NCBI GenBank assembly: GCA_011037195.1
Contig: JAAEAF010002676.1
Location: forward strand, 23,533-87,532
Length of the DNA: 64,000 bases
From: Triatoma infestans
Lineage: Eukaryota; Arthropoda; Insecta; Hemiptera; Reduviidae
Direction: 5' to 3'
The position numbers and the translations under genes were made by a program. The notes under the pieces are model-generated. The model had not been told where the DNA came from. It made no database searches and saw nothing but the letters and a program-made list of their open reading frames with translations. Below, in pieces: positions 24,630-36,484 of this stretch. The first letter of the stretch is position 1, and each line of letters starts with the position of its first letter.

Positions 24630-27600
24630 GTAAGTGCAGGTATAATATGATTTTTATTCAATTATAATTTTAATGTTGTTTAATACATTTGATATAAACA
24701 TATTTTATTCTAAATTAAGCAATGTTTTGAATAGTTAACTAATTCCACACGTTACAAAAGTAAACACATGTTCCATCTAGTGGCCATTTAAATAATCAAC
24801 AAAACATTGACACTGATTGTAAAAATATATTAATTAATACAAAATTTGTTATTACTTTCGAAATAAAAATCTAATATGAAACGAATTAAGCAAATAAACG
24901 AATAATTCAACAATATACATTATTTCATACATTTCTCGGTAGAGCTAATTTAGAATTTGCCTATTATTTGGTATCCCTATTATTATAGTTCACTTTGATT
25001 TCGAAAGTTCTTCAATACATTGTCCAACTAAGATGTCATGTAAATGGACCAGAATCCGTGATTTTGCATCTAAAAAATTGCTTCATATGATAAATTATTT
25101 TTCAATTTTTTTAAACATTCATATTATTAATTATTTAATAACATAGTTTTATATATTAAATTATTTTACACAAAAATATCTAATATTAGATAGATAAAAT
25201 CTTTTTTCAACAACTATTAACATGAAACAAGAACTTTTAAATAATAAATATATATTATTGAATATGTGGATGGATAACATCTGGTATTTGATCTGTCGTA
25301 GAACGTATGTTTCTTTTATTCCTGACCGGTTTCGGATTTTCACTCATCGTCAGAGTAAATTTATCAAGTTCGTGTAGAAAGTTCACTTCAACGCAATATT
25401 CCTGTTACTGAAGCCAACAAGTGTTGAGTGTAACACAAACATTGCGAAAGGAATTGCTACGTGGTTAGCATCCTGGACTCTCACGCGGAGGTTCCGGGTT
25501 CGAGTCCAGCTGTGCTGCCCTTAGATTTTTTCTTTCTAGGAGCCTCTAAACTCACGGTCCGGTGATGGGCAATGTGTCTGTAGCGAAAGAACACTGTCCG
25601 GAGGCCGGTAGTGAACTGAGAAGGCTCCGGACGCCAATGACCATAGATGCTGACGCGCCTTAAAAAAAAAAAAATAATAATAATCTTTAAAAAAGATAAA
25701 AATGATATAATTAAGAAAATTATTATAATATTGTAGTAACAGTTTGAATATATATTCATCTTCAAGGGGGCCCATGCTGTCCGTTGCTTGGGGCCCTCGT
25801 ATAAATGTAAAAGTGTTGTACATAGCGATAAATAATTGACAGCCAAGTGATAACACAGTATGAGAGATATTTTTATGTGATATACTAATAGACAAATTTT
25901 TGTGATAGGAATTAACTGTTTTTTTTTTGTTTTTTTATTAAAGAATTAGAAGGATTATCTGTCAATGACATTTGTATAGGTTGCACAATAGAATGTTTCA
26001 AGTGTGTGTCGCTGAACCAACAGAACAAAGCATGTGATGACCCATTCCATAACAACTACACAGCAGATATCTTAGAATCTCCATGCTTAGGTGGACGTAA
26101 AGGGAGGAACGGCCTGTTTCCAGCGACTGCATGCATCAAACTGAGCGGTGTATACGGTACGAAATGAATACTAACTTATATCGAATAAAAAGTTTTATGT
26201 GATCATATAAAGTAATGTAGTAAAGTATAATTAATGGCTATATTGTTTGCAGAAGACACAGGAGATACGATAATGATAAGGGGCTGCGCCTTGGACAGTG
26301 GTACTCTCACGACAGACACGGAGATCATAAGGATGTCACATTGTGGTGGATTTTATTTCGAAGAAAGGTTAATTAAGTGAAAGAATTATTCTTTATATAC
26401 AGTTTATATAATTACTTTCTCGTACTGTTTGTTGGAAGTATTGCGATCGTGTCCAATTTTCGATATCGAGTTTTCTCCAGAAATGTTTTTCAGAAATGAA
26501 AAATGTTTTTCACCAGAAAAGTTTTCACCATGTTTTAATGTCATCTGAGACCAAAAATGTGGCTTTTATAAATTTGTCTCTATTTAGTTGGTATCAGGGT
26601 GCGCGGTAGTAAGGGTTTTGGTCAACATAGTGTAACGGAAATATTTACTGAATAATTTTTAAGTTTCTTGCGATTTTCTTGGAAACGTCTCCAACGATTT
26701 TCTTTAAACTTGGTATATCATCTACAAATATAAATAGCTACAGCTTTTATTTGTAACATTTTTCCTCTAAAATGCCATCATAATTTAATATATGATTCCA
26801 TGACATAATATGATTACATAATATATGATTAAATATGATTATGATTAATAATGATTACATAATATTAATAATAATTAAATGTGTTGCCAAAATTATGAGA
26901 CTGAGGAAAATCGGTTGACTGGAAATGCTACTTTACTGATAAATTCTAACAAGTTTCTTTAAACTTGATATACTAGCAATACATGTTTGTTTAGACCTAT
27001 TACTTTTATTTTTATCTTTTTTCCTAAGAAAAAAAATTGATTTTATAGGGATTCTGGTGGAGTTAGAGGTCATCTGGTGTGAAATATTTCACATGACTTT
27101 ATCATAAAATCAATTCACATAATTATAATTGACAAATTTTCTTCATTCTGGAAATTTGTACTGAATGTTTAATTACTATACCTGCCTGGGTAGGTACTTG
27201 TCCTCCCACCACCTCTATATTTATGGTAGAACAAACGAATAAATTTTGATGTTTAATGAAAAGTTATTTTATATATAACTGTATTAATAGCAGCAAGAGA
27301 AAGCCGTGTGTTTCACATCATATTTTCTTCACTGGTGACCTCTACACATGTATTTCCTGTGAAAATTCAATTTCCAAAATGTAATACGATCTCAATACAT
27401 CCTCTTACAGCAGTAAGAGAAAGTATATGGTTCTCAATGTGTCTGTAACTTAATGGGAATCCGGACTATTTTCGGAATGTTCTATTCACCCCTAGTTAAT
27501 TATTATATTTATTATTCGTAACTTAATTAACTAAACTAATATGATTACTTTATGGGCAGGTATGTGAGAGGATGCTTACAAAGTTGTGACGACGCTGATG

Positions 27601-27680
27601 CGTGTAATGTGACAACAAGAATAACATTTTTCAAAACATTTCCAATATTCATGTACTTATGTCTATTATTGATTGTATAA
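24563..27680 (+). CDS. uPAR/Ly6 domain protein, quiver/sleepless-type, complete gene (4 exons)
   Basis: Joining exons 24563-24629, 25944-26156, 26253-26367 and 27560-27680 gives an open frame of 171 residues ending in TAA. All junctions are GT-AG and phases match (1, 1, 2). Residues 1-22 form a signal peptide with hydrophobic core TFVIFYALI. The mature part is cysteine-rich: ECFKC opens the Ly6 fold, then CDD, SPC, TACIK, RGC, SHCGG, RGCLQSC and the terminal DACN that closes Ly6 domains. After it comes a short hydrophobic tail (FPIFMYLCLLLIV) with no residues beyond, as in a GPI-attachment signal. Insect proteins of this family (quiver/sleepless, boudin, crooked, coiled) sit on the outer membrane face and act in channel modulation, septate junctions or trafficking; which one this matches cannot be told here. 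An extra CIGC pair lies before the domain. Family call is firm, orthology is not. Confidence 0.88.
25257..25395 (-). mobile_element. Repeat with hammerhead-like core (family H4), copy 1
   Basis: Lies in intron 1 of the Ly6 gene. Shares ATGTGGATGG...AACATCTGGTATTT, TTTTATTCCTGACCGGTTTC and the distal TTCGTG and TTCACTTC words with 39893-40045. Confidence 0.7.
25329..25353 (-). ncRNA. Hammerhead-like core, family H4 copy 1
   Basis: Minus strand: CTGACGA (a canonical CUGANGA), TGAGTGAAAATCC, GAAAC. The stem is GAGT/ATCC here and GGAT/ATCC in the sister copy, so this copy has lost one or two pairs. Confidence 0.5.
25447..25676 (+). mobile_element. tRNA-derived SINE family A, full-length
   Basis: A-box region TGGTTAGCATCCTGG (25462-25476), perfect B box GGTTCGAGTCC (25497-25507), body with TTTCTTTCTAGGAGCCTC, GCCAATGACC and GACGCGCC, then poly(A) from 25663. 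It lies in intron 1 of the Ly6 gene and is the best-preserved family member here. Confidence 0.9.
25944..26156 (+). CDS. Ly6-type gene exon 2 (N-terminal half of Ly6 domain)
   Basis: The acceptor follows a long T-rich tract ending in AAAG. The exon codes for 71 residues holding ECFKC and ends at donor G|GTACGA. It keeps the frame with exons 1 and 3. Confidence 0.87.
26253..26367 (+). CDS. Ly6-type gene exon 3
   Basis: Acceptor TTTGCAG, 115 coding bases (EDTGDTIMIRGC...SHCGG), donor AAG|GTTAAT. The next intron is about 1.2 kb and is filled with JH repeat copies. Confidence 0.87.
26405..27445. repeat. JH repeat copies in intron 3 of the Ly6 gene
   Basis: Minus copy 26415-26780 (GCGATCGTGTCCAATTTTCG, TTTTCTTTAAACTTGGTATA); further pieces to 27440, with boundary segments at 27063-27100, 27290-27330 and a plus unit end at 27395-27425. 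Confidence 0.75.
27560..27680 (+). CDS. Ly6-type gene exon 4 (C-terminal cysteines and GPI-type tail)
   Basis: Acceptor GGGCAG, then RYVRGCLQSCDDADACN, a hydrophobic tail and TAA at 27678-27680. Confidence 0.87.
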
Positions 27681-27685
27681 ATAAA
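27680..27685 (+). terminator. Candidate poly(A) signal of the Ly6-type gene
   Basis: AATAAA overlaps the stop codon and is followed by A-rich sequence. A signal this close to the stop would give an almost absent 3' UTR, so a later signal may be the one used. Confidence 0.35.
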
Positions 27686-27689
27686 TGAA

Positions 27690-29500
27690 AAAAAAGATCT
27701 TTTCATTACCTTCTTTCCACCTCTTCAAACAGGTAATCTCGTGACTCATTATTTTTCGAAACAATTTATCTGTGAAATCTTCGGACAAATTAATGCAAAT
27801 TCAGGCGCACAGTGAGGACCAGTGACACACGTGAACAGAACCATGTAGATAGTTCTACATATTGCAGCAAGCAGTTACTCATAGTGATCTAGATGCAATG
27901 AATTAAGTAAATGTTTGTTCTTTTAAATGTAACTGATGTATTCATCATTGTTTCTACTTCTTAATTTTCGGGCAGCAACTTTACTAATTTAATCACTGAA
28001 ATAATTCGGTAACATAATCTGATTTACATACCTAAGGTTGTTAATTGGAGCCAGATAAAAATGAGCACCCATAGCTCTTATTATGATTGCAAACTTAGGG
28101 CTATTGCAATCATATGATAACTTCGAGTTAGTTGCATAATCTAATAACAATCTGCAATTTCTATGATTCTAAACTGATACCTGAATAACTATTTACGAGA
28201 TTATACACAATACTAAAGCAAATGACCACATTGCTGGAGTGTTAACGATCAAGCTGCCAGTAGTATTTTGTCAAAAAGTCCTGAAGATGGGATGAAACTC
28301 CTCTCCCAAAGTATAGGTAAATTGAATATTTATTTTCTAAGACCAAAATTCAAGAACACATCATATATACTGATCAGAAATTGTCAACGTAAATAACAAT
28401 TAAATAAATAAACAATAATTCTGTGTGAAACACTCATAACAGAATTCAACCTATACTTTGGCAGATAGCAACCTATGGTGGCTCAGTAGGGAAGCGTAGC
28501 CAGCGTTAGAGAGAGAGGTACTGGGTTCGATTTTCGCTGTTCCAGGCCTTGGTTTTTTAAATATAGGAATTTGTTTTAATATAAAGGTATTGCTAACTGC
28601 CACTGTCTATGACATCTGATCGGATGCAAAAGCCTGCCTGAAAATAGTCTATGATGAAGAAAGTTTAAGGACAGTTTTTATAAACGAAAAATTTATTTTT
28701 GTTTTCATAAAATACATTTTATGAGTGCGCACTTCACAAATTGATATAAGCACCATTTAAATTAATTTGCCTAGTCAACTTCAACAATTACATGTACACA
28801 TATTTACAATAAACAATTTAAATCAATTACAAGGATATGAAATTATTCTTATTATTAAACTTCCATGTAAATGCATTACTTCATTTGTATATGTACGTAT
28901 AGGATGCCCCAGTACCATTGGTCACACCTTTTGTGCAGCTGTGCTGAACCGATTTCAACAAATACTGCACCATTTTTCTCTCTCGCCTACGTTTCAATGA
29001 TGTAAATTTTATTTAAAAACTTAAATGAATAAAAAATACAAAATTTGCGGACTAACTCTTGCACAAAGAACGTAAAATTTCCCTTAATTATTTTGGTTAA
29101 GTGATGAAAACTACCCAAAGACGAAAATTTTTCTCATTCTTAGAAGAATTATTCCCAAATTTCAATATTAAAGTGAAATTTTGATAAAATTCAATTACAA
29201 AGGTATTACATAAATAAAGTTATAACAAGTCGTTAAGTGTTTTTGTATAAATGTTTCGTTACATACTTAAATATTTGTAGATAAAATGTAAGTTTTTCTC
29301 ATTTATTTTGTGGTCATACGAGAAGTACATGGTATTTTTCCACAAGAAAATAATGATATACTGTTATATGCTAGTAAATAAAGAATCATTTATTTTTTTT
29401 CATTAATATTATTATTGAATAAGAGTATAACAGTGGATCGAGGAAAAAACAAGTTTCTAAATGAACAAGCAAGATAAAAACATAGAACAATTAACAATCA
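27690..29500. other. Spacer after the Ly6 gene
   Basis: One degenerate CTGAAGA...GAAAC motif (28281-28298, hairpin missing) and one SINE (28480-28665). No gene recognised. Confidence 0.45.
28480..28665 (+). mobile_element. tRNA-derived SINE (family C)
   Basis: TGGTGGCTCAGTAGGGAAGC as the A-box region and GGGTTCGATTTTC as the B box, followed by a body unrelated to family A (CTGCCACTGTCTATGACATC). Confidence 0.65.
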
Positions 29501-29527
29501 GGAACCTTGGCACAATGCATAAGGATT

Positions 29528-29803
29528 TCAAATCTTTTGAAAACTTCCTAATTTCACTTTTGGAGGATCAATAATTCTAGCTGGATCCATGGTGATGATA
29601 AAACCACGAATTTGTGTGGGAGGAGCATTAGCGGGTTTGAATTGGTGGACCATTTCTTGAGGCCTGTAAGGTGAGCTGACATAATATCCTTTAGTATTTT
29701 ACCTATATTCAATACTCAACCTCTCACTAAGCAAACATTGCGTCAAAGAATAACAGTATTTTGCGGCATTCCTCCGAAGTAATGGGTCGTTTCTGAAAGA
29801 ACA
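29528..29803 (-). pseudogene. Disrupted coding-like segment of unknown origin
   Basis: One minus-strand frame stays open apart from a single in-frame TAA and reads like real protein: NDPLLRRNAAKYCYSLTQ, LSERLSIEYR, stop, NTKGYYVSSPYRPQEMVHQF, IRGFIITMDPARIIDPPKV, then TGA at 29530-29528. I do not recognise the family. The 55-codon open stretch after the stop is unusual for DNA this AT-rich. It could be a host pseudogene, a transposon remnant or an endogenised sequence. No splice sites explain the TAA convincingly. Confidence 0.45.
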
Positions 29804-29809
29804 TTAGAA

Positions 29810-32800
29810 AAAGAATTCAGCTCTATATTGCCTCACGAAGGTGGTCATTCTGAATATTCATCACCTTTAGAAGTTAAGGCGAATTATATAGAATTTTCAC
29901 TTTAACAATTATAATTTAATGGCATAAGAAACATTCTTGCTTATGCCATTTATGATAAAATATACATATTTAATATACAAATAATTTAATACATACAATA
30001 TTAGTATGTAAATATATTTTACATATTTTTACCCACACAATAAAAAAAGATTTATGCTTCGGAGATAATTTTATGTAATAAAAATGTAATTTTAATTGTG
30101 CAAGCTTTTAAACCAATGTTTTTATTTCATTTTATTCATGTAAATTTTATATGTTGTGACATGTATATGATTAAGAAGTTGCCTGCAAAGAATGAAAAAA
30201 AAAGGTTGAATTGTTTGTTGAAATCTGTTAAGTACAAGCTGAGATAAAGGGAATGAATAATTTATATTGGGATACCATAGACCTATATATAATATATGGT
30301 ACGATTTGGTTGGTAGTGTAACAAAAAATCAAATTAAATTCAAAATCAATCAAAGTTGACAGTAAACGTCATATGAAACAAAATAGGCCCATACTCCTAC
30401 TCCGTCTGCAAGAAGTATGTAGACATTCCCTTTACACCACTCCAAAAATTAAATTTTCCACAAGATATCAATTAAATTTGTAAAAATAATACATGAAATA
30501 TTCATTATTAAAACCCACAAAACATTTAAAAAAAAAAAATCACAATTTTTTAATTTTTGGAAATAAAAAAAATTCTATTTGTTAAGCTTTAAAACAATCT
30601 ATCACATTTTTATTGTTTTATCATTTGGTTTCATTTTTTATAAAATTTAACTCACTTCCTAAAAGGAGGTCAAATACTTCTCAAGTAGGTTCAAATTCAG
30701 GAAATGTTAGTATTCTAGAAAAAACTGATGTAATACTTTAAAAATAATTTTTAAAAATACCTCCGAAAATACTGAAAATTGGATAGGGTTGTTGCTTATC
30801 TTTGCAAATAAGGTGAATCAAAATTCTATCACAACTACCTGCCAATCCCTTGTAATAAATATTCCCTGTATAAATAATAAATACTCTGTTCTCAATACCT
30901 CTATAATGAAAGAGAGTATATATAAAATATATACATAATAATAGTAATATACAGGAGGATAAAATTCAAAACTACATACCACTAAATTAGACAAGTAGAC
31001 AATCTGGTTAGGATACCTAAATTCTGTGGATTTAAAAATTCGCTAAAAATAAATAGTATAAACTATTTAAAAAAAAATAAATATATGAATAATCAACAAA
31101 GTAAGTACAAAATAGATTTTTAGAGATATACAATTAATTCACTTTCTCTTTTTTTTTTGGATAAAATATGCAAAATTTGAAAGGTGAATGGAATTGATCA
31201 CAGTTTACAGTATGCATCATCTTAATAAATGAACAAACCACATCCATGATAATAACTAAATTCTCAAGTAAATTTCACTTGCTTTTTTAAGTGAATTTAA
31301 TTATTAATTTCTTCAATTGAATTAATATAAGGAAAATCATAAGTTTTGGATAGGTTATCAAATTCTCTAAACAATCATTTGCCACATATAAGGCATTCAT
31401 ACTTTCTTTTTGCAAGTTAAATTTAATAAAAATCAATCCGTCGGGTCCATTAAAACGAAAAATAAATAACGTATCATTCTTCAATAATGGCAAAAATTTA
31501 GATCTTTAAAAATTCTTTCCCTACAATACATAAACGAACATGAAAAATATTTCAAAGCAATAATTGCCGTTAAATCAAATTTTCCAAATGAACAAAAATA
31601 AAATGCAAAGAAAAACGCAATGCAGATTAACTTCAGCCATAATTGGGATCTGCATTTTTCCCCCGTTAAATTTTAATCAATAATCATTTATTTTAATATT
31701 TTAGTGAATTACTTAATGATAAAATTCAATTAACAAATGCATACTTATCCTAAAGCTACTTATGTTACATAACTCTAGTCTTTGTTTTTTCTTTTCTTTT
31801 TTTATAGCTGTTTCGAATCAATCATACTTTCTATAATGATGGTGACATTAGTATCTTGTAAATATGACTTAAAGTCACAGAAGTCAAATTTTCAATACAA
31901 AAACTGTAAATTATAAAACAGTTGGAGAAAAAGAAATAGAGCTAAGAACTCTGGCAGCTTTTGTTTTCTAAATATTTGTTTGTTTTCTTTTTGTTAGAGG
32001 ACTTTAACATGGAGTAGAATAGAGAAGCTGGAGTTAAAAATCCAGCTGTTGCTAAGTAATTCATGAAACGTTAATTTTTCATTTTTCATTATGTACATTT
32101 AGTTGATATATATATATATTTTTTTAATACATATTGTTGAATTGCTAGAAGATTGGATATCACATCAAATAGGATAATAAACAAGCACTTCCATTTAATG
32201 TTCCACCTACTAAGGAAGATATGAAATTATGCTAATGCATTTTAGTTTAGAAAATCTACTTAGATTTCAGAAATTCAGACAACTTCTATAATGCGTAGAA
32301 ATCTAATACTCTAGTATGATTAATTTCTAATTAAGCTTATCTAAAGGGATCAACAACCAACTGTTTCTTCATAAAAGCATATTTCACAATCGTATGAATG
32401 TTCGGAGAAATCTTACTCACATTCTTTCTGTTTCGCTTACCAATGAAAAATTGTGTAAGTTTAGTAAGCTGAAAGTGCTTAACTTTTTCAACATATCTAA
32501 AAATTAAAAATTTTAAAAATCAATTGACTAATCATTTTAATCGGTAGCACTAGAGCCGCATTTACACTTTTGGAGGTCAGAGGCATCCAAAATTATGAGG
32601 ACCCAACATTCCTCAACTCCCAATTTACACATGTTCTTTTAATTTGGAATGACACTCAAGAAGGTAGCCCCCCCTATCGTCAAGATCGCTCCTCCACAAA
32701 CCACCCGTAATAAAATCAATTTTTCTAGAAAATGTTTCAAATAAAAGAGACAAATTGTCAAAATGATGACTTACTTAAAGAAAAAAAAAAATGCGATATC

Positions 32801-34420
32801 TTCAAAAGAAATGATAATCAAGATTTCAGCCATGTTTTGAATTAAGTAAATCATTCTTCTGATTCAGCGGATTAACATAACAAACATTCAATGGGTTATG
32901 GTTTAGAACAATATTTTAATTTAGGACCGAAGGCCTTAAGACATTTTTCAGTGTTTATACGATGAACTAAATTTTAGCAACCTGTTTTTTTATGTAATTC
33001 TTTCAAGAAAATGAGGATTTTTAGTAGGCCACTAATACTAATGTAAATGTGAATGCAGCCCTAGCGAGGCGCTCAACAATCAGTACCTTATTAATATTTT
33101 TATTTAATTTAATTCTTTTTTTAACTGAAACTATTCACTTGTGAAACAGAAGAACCGGATTAGTTGGCAGTTTATTATATCTTCATCTGCCAATAATCGT
33201 AAAGTAAAGCTCTAAAATTTCTAAGGATGAAGGACAATATAGAGTACATTAAAATGGTTTACTTGTCTATCTTCTACAAGAACATCTACAACCATATCTT
33301 CCCAAAGAAAACTTGACAATAAGTAAAAGCATTTACTTTTTTCTAAAAGTGTCAGGATAGAAAAGTGATCAATAGGCCTTGGATTATAGCGCGAATTTTT
33401 GTTACATATTTATTGCTTATGTGAACAAGTTGAGGTGCACATATATAGTGATTAAGTGAAAAATTCATAGATTTAAAGCTATTAAAACAAAAACCATAAG
33501 TGTACACATAAGGATTACAAAAGTTATACGTGAATCTCAACTAATTACAAATGGCACAGGGAGGAACTCTAAACTTAAGAGATTTCATTATGTCACATTT
33601 CAATTTTAGTAAAATTATTAATTTCCTAATTAAAAATAAATAAAACAGATCCTTATTTTTAAGTTAAATACGTAACAGTAAAAGTGTAAATTTTAGTAAA
33701 TGTATATACACTTCCTAGTAAGATTTTAGTAAAAGTTTCAATTAAAAAAAAAATACAAAATTCAAAATAAACGTGTTCATTTACTAGACAATGTATACTT
33801 CTACATCATAGTAAGAGCGATTTGAAAGAGACAATCAGGGTTTAAACAAGTAACTTTCCTTTCTGATATTAATTCACTTCCATGTTTTTATACAATGTGA
33901 CCCCACTGTCCACGGGGTTAGGATTGCATGATGCCGTTAATATCGAGGGAAGTAACAAAAGTCTTTCAAAGTCGCAGTTCCGGATTGCTACTATTTAACT
34001 TCACTTACATCTTAACGTTGAAATAACCAAATTTAAGGTTTAATTCTTATATTTTACACTGACATAAAAGGCACGTTTTCCCCTTTTTAACTTTTACTGC
34101 TTTTACTTAGCTAGTAATAATAATACTCCATCAATTCTTGTTCAATTTCCGCAAGTGCGTGACGGAAAGAAGTGCAATGATAATTAAAAATAATAATAAA
34201 CTAGTATGTAAATTTCAAACAGAATGAAGTAAATGCTTTATAATATACTATATCCTTGAGTGTACATAATAACGCGTAAATATATTTAATAAAGAGGCCG
34301 CTAGTCTTGGAATTATTATTCGCCAAAAAAATAAAATAAAACGTGCGGTACACAGAAATATGAAACAAGATGCAAATTATATATTATAAATTTATAATAA
34401 ATAAATGCAAAGCATACTCT
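29810..34420. other. AT-rich intergenic region
   Basis: Long A/T tracts; a JH scrap at about 32690-32760 (AATTTTTCTAGAAAATGTTT). No coding segment with convincing composition on either strand. Confidence 0.45.
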
Positions 34421-34422
34421 AC

Positions 34423-34625
34423 TGGCTAGCGTTTTCGCCTTTGTGGCGATAATTCAGGATTCGACTCCCGTCAGTTCCAACAATGCTGACTAGTACAGTG
34501 AGAAAAAGTGGTGAGCTATAGTTAGTATCTAAGGACAAGGTGTGTTGAGCACATCCACCCCATAAAATTAACCCTCTGGCATATCATGGCCCTTCAGGGC
34601 TGTAGCGGCAAGGGTTTATTTATTA
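34423..34625 (+). mobile_element. tRNA-derived SINE (family D)
   Basis: TGGCTAGCGTTTTCGCC and GGATTCGACTCCC form an A/B-box pair about 35 bases apart. Body to GGCAAGGGTTTATTTATT. Confidence 0.6.
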
Positions 34626-34774
34626 TACAATGTTACATTTATTTTTATAAGTATAATAATGTAAATATATAGGGCGAAATACCTGATGCCTATATTCATC
34701 GAAGACAAATTGGCTCAAAAAAATATATATGAAACAAATATAATAATCAAAAAATTCCTATAATTAAACTAGTT

Positions 34775-35665
34775 ATAATAATTGTTGTGTGGTTGGTTCC
34801 GCAGAGCTGGAAAGCATCAGAGACATTTTCCGTGATAGCCTGCTTCATTTGTGGTCATCGATCGGTTTCAGGCGTTCGCCCATCATCAGGATGTTTTTGT
34901 TGAACAGTGTAATAACACAGACTTGCACAGAGCAAATACAGTTGATACACTGGTCTTTGTTTGACAGAACTAGGTTAAGAGGGTGTTGCTACCTGAATGG
35001 AGAAACACATGGTCGGTCCTTTAGTGACGTTGTTCCCTTTTTTAAATGGAAACATCAATGAGTGGAGCTGTATAAGTTAAACTATGTTTTTGAAGGAGAT
35101 TTTTCTTTTACAATTATTTTATCCATACCACCTTTTTGTTTCTATTTATTAATTCATAACAGAGCAAAATAACGGAGTTTATTAATAACGCATCTTGCTA
35201 ATATATATATTAATAACGTAATATATTAACAATGTAACGATCGAATAACGTAATACATTAGTGACGCATTATTTCTTATTATTTCTATCTATTAATTCAT
35301 AACAGAGCAAAATAACGCAAAAATGTCAGCTGTGGACCACCGTAGAATAGTTACTGGTAAGAAATGATAGAATCCGAGCTGAATGACCGTAAGATGGTAC
35401 AGACATAATTATGTTGAGCAATTAATTTATATAAGCAATTTTTTTTATAATTATGCATTCCATTCAACATTTCACCTTTCACACACATTCACATACACCA
35501 TCCATGTACGCACGCACACTTAAATGTGGGTTCATTTTTTTTTCACAGGCCTAAACCTAACGAGTCTAACGAGCTCAAATACAGACATATCACTGAAAAT
35601 GACGACGATGACAACAAAATGGAGCAGGCTATCACGGAAAATGTCTCTGATGATAATTATAATAA
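34775..35665. mobile_element. Element with a perfect 29-bp inverted repeat (family H1)
   Basis: 34815-34843 and 35624-35652 are exact reverse complements of each other over 29 bases (inner ends GATAGCCTGC and GCAGGCTATC). Weaker complementarity extends further in on both sides, and outwards past a 30-base deletion on the right (TAATTATAATAACT-like words at both outer edges). The left arm carries a hammerhead-like core; the right arm has lost it. The interior holds no recognised gene. Confidence 0.7.
34865..34889 (-). ncRNA. Hammerhead-like core, family H1, canonical CTGATGA
   Basis: Minus strand: CTGATGA (34889-34883), stem-loop GGGCGAACGCCT (one pair lost compared with the copy at 2880), then GAAAC (34869-34865). 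Both conserved boxes of the hammerhead catalytic core are intact. Confidence 0.5.
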
Positions 35666-35669
35666 CTTC

Positions 35670-36354
35670 AAACTTATGGGTGGGTTGCAAGGAATATGCA
35701 CAAATTTATTTTAAAAGTTGCAAAATTTTTAGTGCACATTTTTACTGAATCAGATGGAAAAGTTTATGCTTTTCCTACGGAATGTCAGCATTTCATTGCT
35801 TGTGAAAACTTACTAAGTTAGTATGAATATACATCAACTAATTAGTTACCATTTACTGAAACATATATAAGAATAGTAAAAAAAGCTATTAACTCATTAA
35901 AATATTTAAAAATATAATTAGAACTTGACAAACTTTAGTTTAACACTTGAAGGGACTAGTGGTGATAAATGAGTATAAGTTTATTCTATTTAGTCAAAGA
36001 ATTTCACTAAGAACTAATGTTACTTTTCTATATCACTTTCCATAGGCTTCAGTTTCTATTGGCGAAGTAATAAATAATAACTAGTAACTGGGAATGAATA
36101 ACTGTTACAAACTACATGCACAAAAGGACTGACTGAATTGAGACAGAATGACTGAACAGGGTTACAGCAAAATATAATGAAGAATGGGGCATAAGTAGTG
36201 AAAGAGAGCATGCATTAACACATACATCCACCATAAAACTTAATACAACATATATATGTAAAGCAAATATGAGGCGCATAATTTCATGTTAATTTATCAC
36301 AATAAATTTATATTTTAGTCACTGACTTCAAACAAACTTTTTTTTCCTTAAACT
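35670..36354. other. AT-rich sequence after the ARMC10-like gene
   Basis: Includes the presumed 3' UTR of the minus-strand gene just below 36355; no clear AATAAA in the first 150 bases. Confidence 0.35.
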
Positions 36355-36484
36355 CTAGGGCTTCATAGCCTCAACTATTTTTCGCGCTTGTATTCTAATG
36401 TCTTCATTTATATGGCTGCTCATCAAAGTAAACGCCTTACTACAGATCTTATCTTGAACGTTCACACCATAAATGGCAGCATAC
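36355..36484 (-). CDS. ARMC10-like exon 8 (C-terminus)
   Basis: Acceptor TTTAAAG at 36486-36485; the split Met codon AT|G is completed, then YAAIYGVNVQDKICSKAF to VEAMKP and TAG. The exact phase match and the family-typical MYAAIYGVN make this assignment safe despite the 1.7-kb intron before it. Confidence 0.83.

Noticed and set aside
24440..24667. Longer plus-strand open frame starting MTIKQNWISFFFF
   Set aside because: It reads through the exon 1 donor and adds residues before the natural signal peptide; ATG at 24563 with splicing at 24629 fits the family.
25447..25520. Functional tRNA gene
   Set aside because: A and B boxes are present but the sequence does not fold as a tRNA and continues into a repeated SINE body with a poly(A) tail.
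25481..25895. Minus-strand open frames of about 120 codons
   Set aside because: They lie across a SINE and its A-rich tail; no protein features.
31287..31493. 68-codon minus-strand frame
   Set aside because: AT-driven; neighbouring frames give no continuing similarity.
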